Shown here: in pieces, positions 13,643-22,844 of the stretch
Layout of the letters: each line of letters begins with the position of its first letter
Position numbering within the stretch: position 1 is the stretch's first letter
From: a virus
Virus record (IMG/VR): IMGVR_UViG_3300042505_000752
Location: 1 to 64,000 of that record
Reading direction: 5' to 3' (one strand)
Length of the DNA: 64,000 bases
Translations under genes and position numbers: made by a program
Notes under the pieces: generated by a model
Databases searched by the model: none
What the model was told of the DNA's origin: nothing
Seen by the model: the letters and a program-made list of their open reading frames with translations, nothing else

Positions 13643-15571
13643 GTGGCTCACATTAGCGACCAATTTGTATCAAAGTACGCATCACAACAAGCACCTTGGG
13701 GATTTGGTGGGCTTGGAGAAATTGTTTATCTCCGAACCTACAGTCGTCGTATTGAGGAAATTGATCGTAATGAAATGTGGCATGAAACAATTCAGCGCGT
13801 CATCAATGGTGCCATTGAAATTGGAGTTCCATATACGCAAGAAGAAGCAGAAGTTTTATTTGACCACATGTTCAATCTTCGTTGCTCATTTTCTGGTCGC
13901 GCATTGTGGCAACTAGGAACGCCATTGGTTAAGCAATTCAATGCCGCTTCGCTTAACAATTGTTACTTCGTAAACATTGAATCTGTTAACGATTTTGAAT
14001 TTCTTTTTGATCACTTGATGCTTGGTGGTGGTGTTGGTTTTTCTGTTGAACGAGCAAAGATTCACGAATTGCCAAAAGTTAAAAGCAATGTGAAGATTTC
14101 GCATGAGCGAACAAACGATGCCGACATCATTGTTCCAGACTCGCGTCAAGGATGGAGCAGACTTCTTCATTCCGTATTGAAGTCATACTTTGAAACAGGA
14201 AAATCTTTTACTTATTCAACAATTCTTGTTCGTGAATTTGGCGCTCCACTAAAGAAGTTTGGTGGCACAGCATCAGGACCGGGCGCTCTTATTGATGGCG
14301 TTACCGACATCTGTAAGGTCATGGAAAATCGCGCTGGCAAGAAGTTGCGTTCAGTTGATGTGTTGGATATTTGTAACATCATTGGTCGTATTGTTGTTTC
14401 AGGTTCATCGCGCCGTTCAGCGCAAATTGCAATCGGAGACCCCGACGATGTTTTGTTCCTTCGTGCAAAGAACTGGTCATCAGGAACTGTTCCAGCATGG
14501 CGAGCAAATAGCAACAACAGCATCTATGCGGATGCATGGGATGAAATTCTTCCAGAAGTATGGAAAGGATATGACGGTTCTGGCGAGCCGTATGGTCTCG
14601 TAAATCGCAAGTTGGCTCGTACCGTTGGTCGTTTAGGCGAGAAGCACGCAGACCCATCAATTGAGGGCTACAACCCTTGTGCAGAAATTGCACTTGGCGA
14701 TGGTGAGTCATGTAACCTTGCAACACTTTTCTTGCCCAATGTTGAATCACTTGAGCAGATGAAAGAAATCTCTCGCTTGCTTTACATGTGCCAAAAGCAA
14801 ATTACTCGTCTTGAGTACCCATACGAAAAGACCAATAAGATTGTTGCAAAGAATGCTCGCCTAGGTCAGTCAATCACTGGAATTCTTCAGTGTGATGAAG
14901 AGCACCTTTCGTGGTTGTCTCCAACATATGATTACCTGCGTTCGGTAGATAAGGGATATTCCAAGGAACATGGATTCCCTGAAAGCATTCGCTTAACGAC
15001 TGTTCAACCTTCTGGAACATTGGCACTTCTGCCTGGTAATACGCCTGGTATTCACCCCGCTTATGCCCGTTACTACATTCGCCGTGTTCGTTTCGGTGCA
15101 TCAGATCCACTAGTTGATGCCTGTCGTCGCCGTGGATATGTCGTTAAGTGGGATGTCGGTCTTGATGGACGCGAAGACCACACTCGTTATGTGGTTGAGT
15201 TCCCAGCAGAGTCGCCAGAGAACGCTGTCCTCGCTAAGGACATGACTGCCGTTGAGCAGTTGGAATGGGTAAAGAAGATGCAGACCGAATGGGCGGACAA
15301 CGCCGTATCAGTAACGGTCTATTACCGCAAGGAAGAACTTCCGTCCATTAAAGAATGGCTTGCATCTAACTACACGAATTCAGTGAAGTCAGTTTCATTC
15401 CTTCTCCACAGTGACCACAACTTCCCACTTCCCCCTTATGAGGAAATCACCAAGGATGTTTACGACAAGATGATTGCTAAGGTTGACTATTCATCGCCCT
15501 TGGTTTTGATCGCTTCGGGAACCGAGTTGGACGATACTGACTGCGCTACTGGCGCTTGTCCAATCCGCTGA
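13643..15571 (+). CDS. nrdJ: Adenosylcobalamin-dependent ribonucleotide reductase (class II)
   Basis: 642 residues from a GTG start. The radical site N344-x-C346-x-E348 (NPCAEIA) is clear. C107 (SLNNCYF) and C357 (ESCNL) form the redox pair, and the end carries C634-x4-C639 (DCATGACPIR) for re-reduction. The size and single-chain layout match the monomeric Lactobacillus-type class II enzyme. It makes deoxynucleotides without oxygen or a second subunit, but needs host coenzyme B12. No cobalamin riboswitch is seen in the short upstream region. Its end overlaps the convergent nuclease-like gene by 26 bases. Confidence 0.92.
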   Translation: MAHISDQFVSKYASQQAPWGFGGLGEIVYLRTYSRRIEEIDRNEMWHETIQRVINGAIEIGVPYTQEEAEVLFDHMFNLRCSFSGRALWQLGTPLVKQFNAASLNNCYFVNIESVNDFEFLFDHLMLGGGVGFSVERAKIHELPKVKSNVKISHERTNDADIIVPDSRQGWSRLLHSVLKSYFETGKSFTYSTILVREFGAPLKKFGGTASGPGALIDGVTDICKVMENRAGKKLRSVDVLDICNIIGRIVVSGSSRRSAQIAIGDPDDVLFLRAKNWSSGTVPAWRANSNNSIYADAWDEILPEVWKGYDGSGEPYGLVNRKLARTVGRLGEKHADPSIEGYNPCAEIALGDGESCNLATLFLPNVESLEQMKEISRLLYMCQKQITRLEYPYEKTNKIVAKNARLGQSITGILQCDEEHLSWLSPTYDYLRSVDKGYSKEHGFPESIRLTTVQPSGTLALLPGNTPGIHPAYARYYIRRVRFGASDPLVDACRRRGYVVKWDVGLDGREDHTRYVVEFPAESPENAVLAKDMTAVEQLEWVKKMQTEWADNAVSVTVYYRKEELPSIKEWLASNYTNSVKSVSFLLHSDHNFPLPPYEEITKDVYDKMIAKVDYSSPLVLIASGTELDDTDCATGACPIR

Positions 15572-16280
15572 TAACAGTTTCAATAAATGTGTTGACCACT
15601 TGCTCAATTGCTTGTTCTAGCGGTTGTAGCAAGTGGGATACACCTTTTATTTGCGTAACTGGCTTTCCCCAGACATGATTGTCTGCCGTAATGAGAGAAA
15701 CTTCTAGTTCTTTGGGGAATTCTTGGGTATCTAAAACAAATGCCGTTGAGTTTGAGTAGCAGATACCAAAAAGGACAGTTCTTTGCGACATTAGTTTCTT
15801 AAATTTGTCATCTCTAATATCGCATTTGTTGTGCGTTTTCCAGTGCGTTTTCAGATCAGTAACTAGTTCAAGATTTCTTATAAATTTATTGAATCCAAAT
15901 GTAAAGTCTGCACTTGAACTAACACTTGCACCTTTTAGAAAAACACGATTTTTATCTGCGCCATGCGTCCTTAGCGGAAGTCCTGCGTCTTTGAATTGGA
16001 TGGCTATGGCATCCTCGCAGAGCCATCCAAGAGCGATGTCCGTTGCGTACTCCACTGGCGTGCGTGTATCTCTATTATGAGAAAGACTCTGTGACCCAAG
16101 TATTGAATCTATATAAGACTGCGTTTTTGCGCTGACTTCATAGTTTATGAGTTCGTAAAATACTTCAGATTTGATAATGTCACTATTTGGAAATGTTTCA
16201 TTTTCATACTGTGACAATAATAAAGACATGTCTATTTGGGAACGCTCAAGAAATTGTGTAAAAATTTTAGTACTGTTCAT
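15546..16280 (-). CDS. PD-(D/E)XK nuclease-like protein
   Basis: 244 residues. A nuclease-like pattern is seen in the middle: SSADFTFGFN, then LELVTDLKTHWKTH, i.e. Asp followed by a strand with D-x-K. Earlier residues (ALGWLCEDAIAIQFKDAG) fit the helix that often precedes it. This suggests a restriction-like nuclease, but the Asp-Lys signature is short. Convergent with nrdJ (26-base 3' overlap). Possible roles: DNA degradation, repair, or host-genome attack. Confidence 0.45.
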   Translation of the reverse strand: MNSTKIFTQFLERSQIDMSLLLSQYENETFPNSDIIKSEVFYELINYEVSAKTQSYIDSILGSQSLSHNRDTRTPVEYATDIALGWLCEDAIAIQFKDAGLPLRTHGADKNRVFLKGASVSSSADFTFGFNKFIRNLELVTDLKTHWKTHNKCDIRDDKFKKLMSQRTVLFGICYSNSTAFVLDTQEFPKELEVSLITADNHVWGKPVTQIKGVSHLLQPLEQAIEQVVNTFIETVISGLDKRQ

Positions 16281-16303
16281 TTTCTACTTTCGTATTTTCG
16301 CCC

Positions 16304-16990
16304 TTAAATCCAGTCATCTTTAAGATACCCAATAGCAATAGGAGTATCCTCTGTCATATCAAGGATTGTTTGCCCAACGACCAAGGGTAGCACATGCCTT
16401 AGTTGCCCAATCCAGTGTTCTGCAAAATATCTATTTATATATCCCAATGGGGAGTTTAATCTCAATGCATCACATCTTGCCCACCAATATGTTCCACCAT
16501 AAAACATATTTTCATCTGGCGTACCTCTAGAGACGACAAGCCAATGACAACCAGCAAGATACTTCCCATCAATTAATGCCTGTCTTGGTATTTCCCACTC
16601 TACAAAATTGTGGTACTCCATACTTCGTCGCCACGATGTATTAATTGGGGATGGATGAGCAGAACCTTTTGAGTGAGAATAAATAACTATCCCATCATTT
16701 TCTTTACTAAATTTATGCAAATATTCTAGAGTTACCTGCTCCCACCCCAATTCCTGCTCTGCTATAACTGTATAAGTTAAATTCTGCTCATTTAAAAATT
16801 GTTTTACTGCTTGCGTATTTTCAACTGAACCAACAAGCCCAATATTTATTGATGCCAATTGCTGGTCAAATGAATTCCTTCTTAGTGCTGTGATATGCTC
16901 GGATACAGGTTCATGCCAACTCCCATCGGCATAAATATGGTAAAAATGATGTAAATCCAACTTGCGAGGTCCTTTTGTCAATTGAAACAT
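16304..16990 (-). CDS. Putative glycan-modifying protein with WWA motif
   Basis: Start at ATG 16988-16990 (MFQLTKGPRKLDLHHF...), 228 residues; an earlier TTG is possible. It has HFYHIYADGSW near the start, VIYSHSKGSAHPSP, W-R-R-S-M-E-Y, and FYGGTYWWARCDAL. The combination lYxHxKG plus FxGxxWWA is typical of proteins of unknown activity found in glycosyltransferase clusters. Its 5' end overlaps that of the divergent gene at 16975 by 16 bases. No ribosome site. Confidence 0.5.
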   Translation of the reverse strand: MFQLTKGPRKLDLHHFYHIYADGSWHEPVSEHITALRRNSFDQQLASINIGLVGSVENTQAVKQFLNEQNLTYTVIAEQELGWEQVTLEYLHKFSKENDGIVIYSHSKGSAHPSPINTSWRRSMEYHNFVEWEIPRQALIDGKYLAGCHWLVVSRGTPDENMFYGGTYWWARCDALRLNSPLGYINRYFAEHWIGQLRHVLPLVVGQTILDMTEDTPIAIGYLKDDWI

Positions 16991-17709
16991 ACATAACAGT
17001 TCACGATTCAACAATAGTTGCTGAATGCGAGGATTCGGGGAAGTTTAATTCAGTTAGCCATACATACTTATTTGTTGGACCAAGACCTGTTGATGTTGCT
17101 GATGATGTTAAAATAATTGTTTGTAAAGACATACAGCCAAACTATGAACACCTACCACATTTTTATGATTTCACTGGTTGGTTTGTTCTTGGAAAATACG
17201 AATTATTCTCAACAGACAACGCCATATTTTTGCAATATGACCACCTAATTAACTCTGAGGATCTAGAGTCCCAGACCGAATCAGCATTGGCTGACAACCA
17301 CATGATTGGGTATGCGCCAGCAGGACCAGAGTTATGGACATTGCAGTTGCCAAACTTCTACGAACGACAATTGGATGGCATTAGGGCGTGTGGTAACGAC
17401 TGGGAAAAACTGCTGACTGAAGTTCCCTTTACAATTTGGCCAACGACTCAAGGTACGGCTTGGCGAACAAATGAATTCTGCCAGTTTATGAAGTGGTTTG
17501 AACCAGCGTTTGAATCCTTCAAGGACCACACATTTGCTGGGCATCTTGCCGAACGAATGATTCAACCATTTTTAATGGCACACGGGATGACGGCAGGGTA
17601 CTTACCGGGCTTGATTTCGCATGAATCCTTGGACTGTCATGGAACCAAAGATCTAATCCTTGGGAATATAGAATCTTATAATAATAAAACCTTAACCTTT
17701 GGGCTATAA
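16975..17709 (+). CDS. Hypothetical glycan-cassette protein, 244 aa
   Basis: TTG start with GAGG five bases upstream. MSIETYITVHDSTIV... contains IFLQYDHLINS, which might be a nucleotide-sugar Asp, and PFTIWPTTQGTAWR. It is the only rightward gene in the cassette and converges on the FkbM gene with a 6-base overlap. Probably a GT-A-like transferase, by context more than motif. Confidence 0.4.
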   Translation: MSIETYITVHDSTIVAECEDSGKFNSVSHTYLFVGPRPVDVADDVKIIVCKDIQPNYEHLPHFYDFTGWFVLGKYELFSTDNAIFLQYDHLINSEDLESQTESALADNHMIGYAPAGPELWTLQLPNFYERQLDGIRACGNDWEKLLTEVPFTIWPTTQGTAWRTNEFCQFMKWFEPAFESFKDHTFAGHLAERMIQPFLMAHGMTAGYLPGLISHESLDCHGTKDLILGNIESYNNKTLTFGL

Positions 17710-18315
17710 GATTTTTTTATTGACATACCAGTCTTCGTAGGGCTTCATGTAATACAGGGGATTCGTGTCAAGACATGGCGCATCTTCAACAACTCGCTCA
17801 AATCCATTATTTGACATAATTTGGAATATCAAGTTTTTGTTTACTGGACCATCCATATACAGATTGTGCTCAATTGTTGCTGAGTTAATTTGATATTTGG
17901 AAAAATCAAAAGACAGCAATACATCTGGTTCCATGCCCTCAATGTCCATTGACATGTAATCAATCTCATATGGGGCGTTTGCTAACTCAAGAATTGTCTC
18001 AAGTTTTGAACAAGGAACTAATGGGGCATTTTTATCTGATGTTGATGAAAATCCAGAAAAGTTTATTTCTCCTTCAAATGAAGCAGCGGCTACATTTAAG
18101 TTTTTACAGTTAGGGCGATTGATAATAAGTGACTTAAACACCTCTGGGCTTGCTTCAATACACACCCCAGTCCATCCTTGTTCCTCCAATGCCCATGTAT
18201 TGCTCGTATTGATGCCATCGTATGCGCCAATATCCACAAAAAATTTAGGAGATTGCTTGTACTGCATTATTTCTAAAACCCACTTATCCTGACCTGCTTG
18301 GGAATAGAAGTTCAT
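17704..18315 (-). CDS. FkbM-family methyltransferase
   Basis: 203 residues. Starts with SQAGQDKWVLEI, followed by VDIGAYDGINTSNT (AdoMet-binding loop), W-T-G-V-C-I-E-A-S-P and MDIEGMEPDVL (second acidic motif). These are hallmarks of FkbM-type O-methyltransferases, often acting on sugars. AAGGAG precedes ATG, and the start overlaps the glycosyltransferase stop as ATGA. It probably caps a phage- or host-made glycan (inference). Confidence 0.8.
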   Translation of the reverse strand: MNFYSQAGQDKWVLEIMQYKQSPKFFVDIGAYDGINTSNTWALEEQGWTGVCIEASPEVFKSLIINRPNCKNLNVAAASFEGEINFSGFSSTSDKNAPLVPCSKLETILELANAPYEIDYMSMDIEGMEPDVLLSFDFSKYQINSATIEHNLYMDGPVNKNLIFQIMSNNGFERVVEDAPCLDTNPLYYMKPYEDWYVNKKIL

Positions 18316-19262
18316 AAAATCTCCTTAATCATTTTTTCAATATCATCAATAAACAAGTTTGCATATTTATTCTTCAAGTCAATAGCATTATTGCTAAATG
18401 TATCGTAACTATTAACAATATCTGCAAAGTTTACATTTGGATATCTTGGGACACTTTCATCAATATGTCTAAAAAGTGCACAGTCGCTCAATAGCATTGG
18501 TTTTCCAGAGGCAATCAAGTAGTCAGCAGAAGAAGATATCCCAGCATTGCTTGGTGGGAGTTCATAAAATAGTGCATTGATGTCATTTGAAGCAAGCATT
18601 TCAACAATTTCTTCTTCACTTACATAATCACTAGTATGGTTAAAGCGAATATTGGGTTTTGTAATTTCACTAAGGATTGATTGAATAATCCCATCTGTAT
18701 AATCCCCAGTAAAAGTACCAACTGTCATGTGTAGGTTAAAAACGGCATTATCAAAATGTTTGTTTATTTCTCGCATAATGATATGAAAATTCTTATGGGG
18801 TAAACCAAAGCCAAAACTGCCTATTCGTATTTCGCCATCACTTAGTTGGGTGTCTACGCTTTTACCCGCGTGAATTGTTCTACCAACTGGAAATATGCGA
18901 TTATCCGATGTTTTTAGTGTTGGATCGTTGCATATCATGTAGTCAAATAAGCCAGAATAACCATCCATTATTGCGGTGATGCTTGTTGGATCAAATAGAT
19001 GCTGCACTACGACTCTTTTGGCGGGGAAACCAGATATTGAGTCCTTTGACACCCACGGCATAACAAGTTGCATGTAATTAAAGAAAACAATAGACGGCTG
19101 ATGAATTGCGTAGATAGAGGCGTACTCGTCTGCTGAATTACACTCAGCGTAAACAGCGTCCAAGAGTGAACTCTTTGCTAACTGATTAAACTGCCGTTTT
19201 CCAAAGTCATAAACACCACAGCGAGAACCGAGACCGTGGTTTATATAAAGGACTTTTATCAT
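18312..19262 (-). CDS. GT-B-fold glycosyltransferase
   Basis: 316 residues. It opens with IKVLYINHGLGSRCGVYDFG, typical of a GT4 N-terminal domain, and has IRIGSFGFGLPHKNFHIIMREI, the start of the nucleotide-sugar domain. The GT4 C-terminal Glu motif region (FYELPPSNAGISSSADYLIAS) is present in altered form. It probably transfers a sugar to a glycan or protein. ATGA junctions link it to both neighbours. Target unknown. Confidence 0.7.
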   Translation of the reverse strand: MIKVLYINHGLGSRCGVYDFGKRQFNQLAKSSLLDAVYAECNSADEYASIYAIHQPSIVFFNYMQLVMPWVSKDSISGFPAKRVVVQHLFDPTSITAIMDGYSGLFDYMICNDPTLKTSDNRIFPVGRTIHAGKSVDTQLSDGEIRIGSFGFGLPHKNFHIIMREINKHFDNAVFNLHMTVGTFTGDYTDGIIQSILSEITKPNIRFNHTSDYVSEEEIVEMLASNDINALFYELPPSNAGISSSADYLIASGKPMLLSDCALFRHIDESVPRYPNVNFADIVNSYDTFSNNAIDLKNKYANLFIDDIEKMIKEIL

Positions 19263-20467
19263 GAACCAACTATATCAAACACTGGACAAGGGAAAACAAA
19301 CTTTCCGCCACCATCAAGGTATGACTTTTCTCGGAGAATAAACTCTGCACGGAAGTGCCAAGGGAGAACGAGGAGGTAGTCTGGTTTTGCCTCTCGCATT
19401 TCATCTTCTGATTTGATTGGAATATTTGTACCAATAGTGCGGAGACCAAACTTATACGGCGAGCGTTCCGCAATTGCGTCTACCATTGTTTCATCAATTC
19501 CAAAGTATTGCAACAATGTATTGCCTTTTGTTGAGGCACCGTAACCCCAAACTGTTTTGCCTTCTTCTTTTGCCTTCTTAAGAAAAGCCAAAGTTTGTGC
19601 TTTAAGGTTTTCAATCTTGACAAAGAAATCATTCCATACTTCTGGAGTATTAACTTTTGTTTCGCGCTCATGGGCAAGTACGGATTCAACTCTAAATTTG
19701 CACACATCACGATGAGGCTGTGTCCCAAATTTCGTCTTATCAGCAACATCTTTCATAGCGTAAATTCTGAAACTTCCACCATTAACATCATTGAGTTGAC
19801 AGTCCATAATTTTAAAACCGCATGATTCAAATAGTGTCTTAATTGAATCTAGGCTGTAATAATAAACATGTTCATGACAGATATTGTCAAATGCAACTTG
19901 TGCCAACATCAAGGGCGTATAACTCATTTGAAGAATAAAGATCCCATCATCATCCAAGACTGAATATGCATCATTTAAGAATGGACGCGGATTATCCAAA
20001 TCGTAAAACATTGCGATACAAGTAATAATGTCTGCTTTGGGCGCATCGGATGGGTATGACTCAGCAGAAAAGTAGTCACGAATAACTACATCGCCGTGCT
20101 TTTTTGCTTCTTCCGTAAAGGACTCATCAGCAGGGTCAATGCCAATTTTGTAAACATTCTTCGGGATTTTTTCAAGAAGTGTTCCATCATTACATGCAAT
20201 ATCAAGCCATGTTGAAATATTGCCTTGCCCCTTGATTTGAATGGCAGAACTCACAATTCCTGCGAGTTCATCTTTCATAGTTTGGTTGGTACCAGACCGA
20301 TACCAATAGCGACCATACATAAATGAAGGATCAGCAGTTTGCTTGAGGCGAGCACAATTAAGTTCTGAGTCCCACTCTAATTGAAGGTCTACTGGCTCAC
20401 ACCGAGGCTCTTCGTTTTCGGCAAGAAAGTCAGAAAGAAATAAGTTTCCAAGATTGAACAAATCCAC
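19259..20467 (-). CDS. SAM-dependent C-methyltransferase-like protein
   Basis: Start at GTG 20465-20467 because GGAG lies 6 bases upstream; 402 residues. AdoMet motif WLDIACNDGTLLEKIP, then NICHEHVYYYS and the late GYGASTKGNTLLQYFGI. The HEHVYYYS and GYGASTKG pair is typical of TylCIII/NovU-type sugar C-methyltransferases, whose N-terminal zinc site appears reduced here. Suggested role: methylating a nucleotide sugar used in the cassette. It heads the leftward glycan operon, with a TATAAT upstream. Confidence 0.8.
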   Translation of the reverse strand: MDLFNLGNLFLSDFLAENEEPRCEPVDLQLEWDSELNCARLKQTADPSFMYGRYWYRSGTNQTMKDELAGIVSSAIQIKGQGNISTWLDIACNDGTLLEKIPKNVYKIGIDPADESFTEEAKKHGDVVIRDYFSAESYPSDAPKADIITCIAMFYDLDNPRPFLNDAYSVLDDDGIFILQMSYTPLMLAQVAFDNICHEHVYYYSLDSIKTLFESCGFKIMDCQLNDVNGGSFRIYAMKDVADKTKFGTQPHRDVCKFRVESVLAHERETKVNTPEVWNDFFVKIENLKAQTLAFLKKAKEEGKTVWGYGASTKGNTLLQYFGIDETMVDAIAERSPYKFGLRTIGTNIPIKSEDEMREAKPDYLLVLPWHFRAEFILREKSYLDGGGKFVFPCPVFDIVGS

Positions 20468-20502
20468 AATAAACTCCAAATTTAAAACATTGATTTTTGT
20501 TT

Positions 20503-20508
20503 ATTATA
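20503..20508 (-). promoter_or_regulatory. -10 element for the glycan operon
   Basis: A perfect TATAAT lies 35 bases before the GTG at 20465-20467, placing a start site near 20496 and a 29-base leader with GGAG. The -35 is poor (TGCCTG at 17 bases). It separates the glycan cassette from the tail-fibre operon that ends at 20540. Confidence 0.4.
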
Positions 20509-20539
20509 GACTTATATTTTTTTGTCAGGCATAAGTCAA

Positions 20540-22333
20540 TTAATTGTTTATATTAGATTCCTCTAATTGCTGGAGTCGTTTTCTTAAATCTTTAACTTCT
20601 GCTACAAGGACTGCCACTACCCCATGAAACTTCCAGCCTGCGGGAACAAGATTACCCTCACCATCATCACTATATTGAGCCAAAAACCCTGTACCAACTT
20701 CCGCTACTTCTTCAGCAATGAACCCGTATTCAAGATCGTTATCTTTCCATGATGTAGATAATTCATCATCATCTTCGGTGATTTTTGCTTGATATGTGAC
20801 AGGGTTGAGTTGATCAATCAATGATCCACTGTCTGTAATTGTCTCAATGTTGCGCTTGGCATCTCTTACAGATGTAAAATGATAGTACGCAGGGAATCCA
20901 CTTGTTGAACGAACAACATACTGAAAACCAGTTAATGTTGTTGTTGCTACAGAGTTATTCCAAATGTTATCGTGCGTAGTCAAACCAATAAGGTTTGTTG
21001 CAACATCGGTTCCATTGCCAACAATTAAAGTGTCTGTACCAGCACCACCAAGACGAACAGTTGAACCAGCAGTAGTAGATCGCAAATAAACATTGTTGTT
21101 ACCTGCCAAAGCACCAAGAAGCATATAGCCTTTGGAAGTTTCAACTGACGCATAAGCACTTGAACCTGACCAGTTGCCGAGAGTGACAGCAGGGGCAGCG
21201 CCATTATTATTTACAACAAGATTGTTACCAACTGTCGCATTATTGTTTTCAAGATTGATTATTAACGGCCATTGACCACCAAATTGCGCCCATGTCGTTG
21301 AGTTGTTCCCATCGCCACGCAACACATAAAACAGGTTGCTATTGCAATGAATCATTGACGATCTGTTATCGGTGTCTTGTAAATATATTGTTGGCGAACT
21401 ATTGTTTATAAATTGCTGACCTACCGACCTGATGTTTCCTGTGACATCTAAACTTGCGCCACTAATAATTCCTGTGGCATTGTAATCACCCGTCGCCATA
21501 TCCCAAGTATGTTTAATGGTTGTAGCAGACCAGCCACCTAACTCCATTTTGTTGGCAGTTGATAAACCAAAGTTTACCGCATACGCACCAACCCGATGAA
21601 AAGACATAACAGCAGGGAATGTTGCATTACCTCTAACAGAAAAACTGCCTGTATCATTTGCCGCTGCCACAGTTGTAGTAGTGCAAACATCGCCTACTAA
21701 AAGTTCAGTTAAATTACCTAAAGAAGTAATATTCGTAGCAGCAGCGGGTAAACGCAAATTATTCAAAGTACCACTAGTCAAACTAGAAGCATCAGTAGTA
21801 GCCAAAGTACCAGAGGTAGGTAATGTTACGCTTGTATTAGCAGTTACAGTTAAGGTTGTAGTAAAAGCGCCAGTTGTAGTAAAAGCGCCAGATGTAGTGA
21901 GGTTTCCACCCAGTGTTATGGTCCTACCAGTATTGGCAACACCAGTTCCACCATACTGCCCTGCAATGACAGAGGCATTCCAAATACCAGCGGTAAGCGT
22001 CCCTACTCCAGTAATTCCCGTATATGAACCACCAATGCGAGCAGATGCAATAGTTCCACTTAAAAGAGTAGAAGCAATGTCTCCAGCAGTTACCGTTCCT
22101 ACGCCTGTAATGCCCGTATAAGAACCACTAATACGCGCTGATGGGATAATGCCAGCAAGATCACTAGCGTCTGTTACATATAGAAGGCTACTCCACGCCG
22201 TAGAACCAGTGCCGACTTTAAGTCTTCCTGTGTCGGTTTCAAAGCCCATCTCGCCAACGGCAAGGGTAGGGTCTACAGACATCCAAGTGGATGCCGTGTC
22301 ACTTCTCAGTTGTATTAGGTCATTCCTCGGCAC
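20540..22333 (-). CDS. Tail fibre with S74-type intramolecular chaperone
   Basis: Start at GTG 22331-22333 (PRNDLIQLRSDTAS...), supported by the near-identical start of the protein at 22845-23426; 597 residues. It has an N-terminal anchor module (GEMGFETDTGRLKVGTGST), Gly-Thr-Val-rich shaft repeats (SARIGGSYTGITGVGT), and a C-terminal S74 domain. SVRDAKRNI at about 488-496 fits the Ser-Lys self-cleavage dyad, followed by YGFIAEEVAEV. The domain trimerises fibres and is normally cleaved off. Likely receptor-binding fibre. Confidence 0.8.
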   Translation of the reverse strand: MPRNDLIQLRSDTASTWMSVDPTLAVGEMGFETDTGRLKVGTGSTAWSSLLYVTDASDLAGIIPSARISGSYTGITGVGTVTAGDIASTLLSGTIASARIGGSYTGITGVGTLTAGIWNASVIAGQYGGTGVANTGRTITLGGNLTTSGAFTTTGAFTTTLTVTANTSVTLPTSGTLATTDASSLTSGTLNNLRLPAAATNITSLGNLTELLVGDVCTTTTVAAANDTGSFSVRGNATFPAVMSFHRVGAYAVNFGLSTANKMELGGWSATTIKHTWDMATGDYNATGIISGASLDVTGNIRSVGQQFINNSSPTIYLQDTDNRSSMIHCNSNLFYVLRGDGNNSTTWAQFGGQWPLIINLENNNATVGNNLVVNNNGAAPAVTLGNWSGSSAYASVETSKGYMLLGALAGNNNVYLRSTTAGSTVRLGGAGTDTLIVGNGTDVATNLIGLTTHDNIWNNSVATTTLTGFQYVVRSTSGFPAYYHFTSVRDAKRNIETITDSGSLIDQLNPVTYQAKITEDDDELSTSWKDNDLEYGFIAEEVAEVGTGFLAQYSDDGEGNLVPAGWKFHGVVAVLVAEVKDLRKRLQQLEESNINN

Positions 22334-22457
22334 TTTCCGAATCTTTCTGAATAGCGTCAATCGTCGCTTCTAAAACAGCGATGCGCTGCGCCTGTTGTGC
22401 AATTTGAGTCACTAGTGATTCAACTATTTTATTGACATCTAATTGAAGATTTGACAT
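22320..22457 (-). CDS. 45-residue coiled-coil protein
   Basis: Short gene, ATG 22455-22457 to TGA 22320-22322, overlapping the next fibre start by 14 bases. AAGGAT lies about 6 bases before ATG. MSNLQLDVNKIVESL... IAQQAQRIAVLEATI has regular hydrophobic spacing typical of a coiled coil. It may be a fibre chaperone or trimerisation aid (inference). Confidence 0.55.
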   Translation of the reverse strand: MSNLQLDVNKIVESLVTQIAQQAQRIAVLEATIDAIQKDSESAEE

Positions 22458-22471
22458 TTTATTATCCTTAA

Positions 22472-22699
22472 TTATGCGAGCGAGTCGTGCTCTGTAGCAA
22501 TGGCAGCGTGGGCAGATTCAATGATTTCAAGGTTATTCGTAAACTGAGCGACCTGAGTCTCTTTTGCCTCATCGTCGGGAAGGCTTTGTGCCACCAACAA
22601 CGCGGTTTCATTGCTCAAGTACTCTTGTTCCAACTGGTTGAGACGACCAAGCAGAGCCTGCTTTTTGCCTTCTACGGGGTCAAGTGTTCTAAATTCCAT
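22472..22699 (-). CDS. Hypothetical helical protein, 75 aa
   Basis: MEFRTLDPVEGKKQALLGRLNQLE... is largely helical with coiled-coil periodicity. AGGAGA precedes ATG. It lies between two fibre genes and overlaps the end of the 41-codon gene upstream by 11 bases. Probably a small fibre-associated or assembly protein. Confidence 0.6.
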   Translation of the reverse strand: MEFRTLDPVEGKKQALLGRLNQLEQEYLSNETALLVAQSLPDDEAKETQVAQFTNNLEIIESAHAAIATEHDSLA

Positions 22700-22814
22700 T
22701 TTGTTTCTCCTGTGCCAGGTAGGTTTGATAGTTTCTGGTTGCTAATTTATCACATGCGCCTCGTGGTTTGCGCAACCGAGCGATACGCTGGATATTTAGC
22801 AGTACATTAGACAT
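22689..22814 (-). CDS. 41-residue basic hypothetical protein
   Basis: Short gene, ATG 22812-22814 to TAG 22689-22691, with AAGGAG 8 bases upstream. MSNVLLNIQRIARLRKPRGAC... is basic. It overlaps the following gene and keeps the fibre operon without gaps. Function unknown. Confidence 0.5.
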   Translation of the reverse strand: MSNVLLNIQRIARLRKPRGACDKLATRNYQTYLAQEKQNGI

Positions 22815-22844
22815 TATTATTCTCCTTAGTTATTGTTGTTATTA

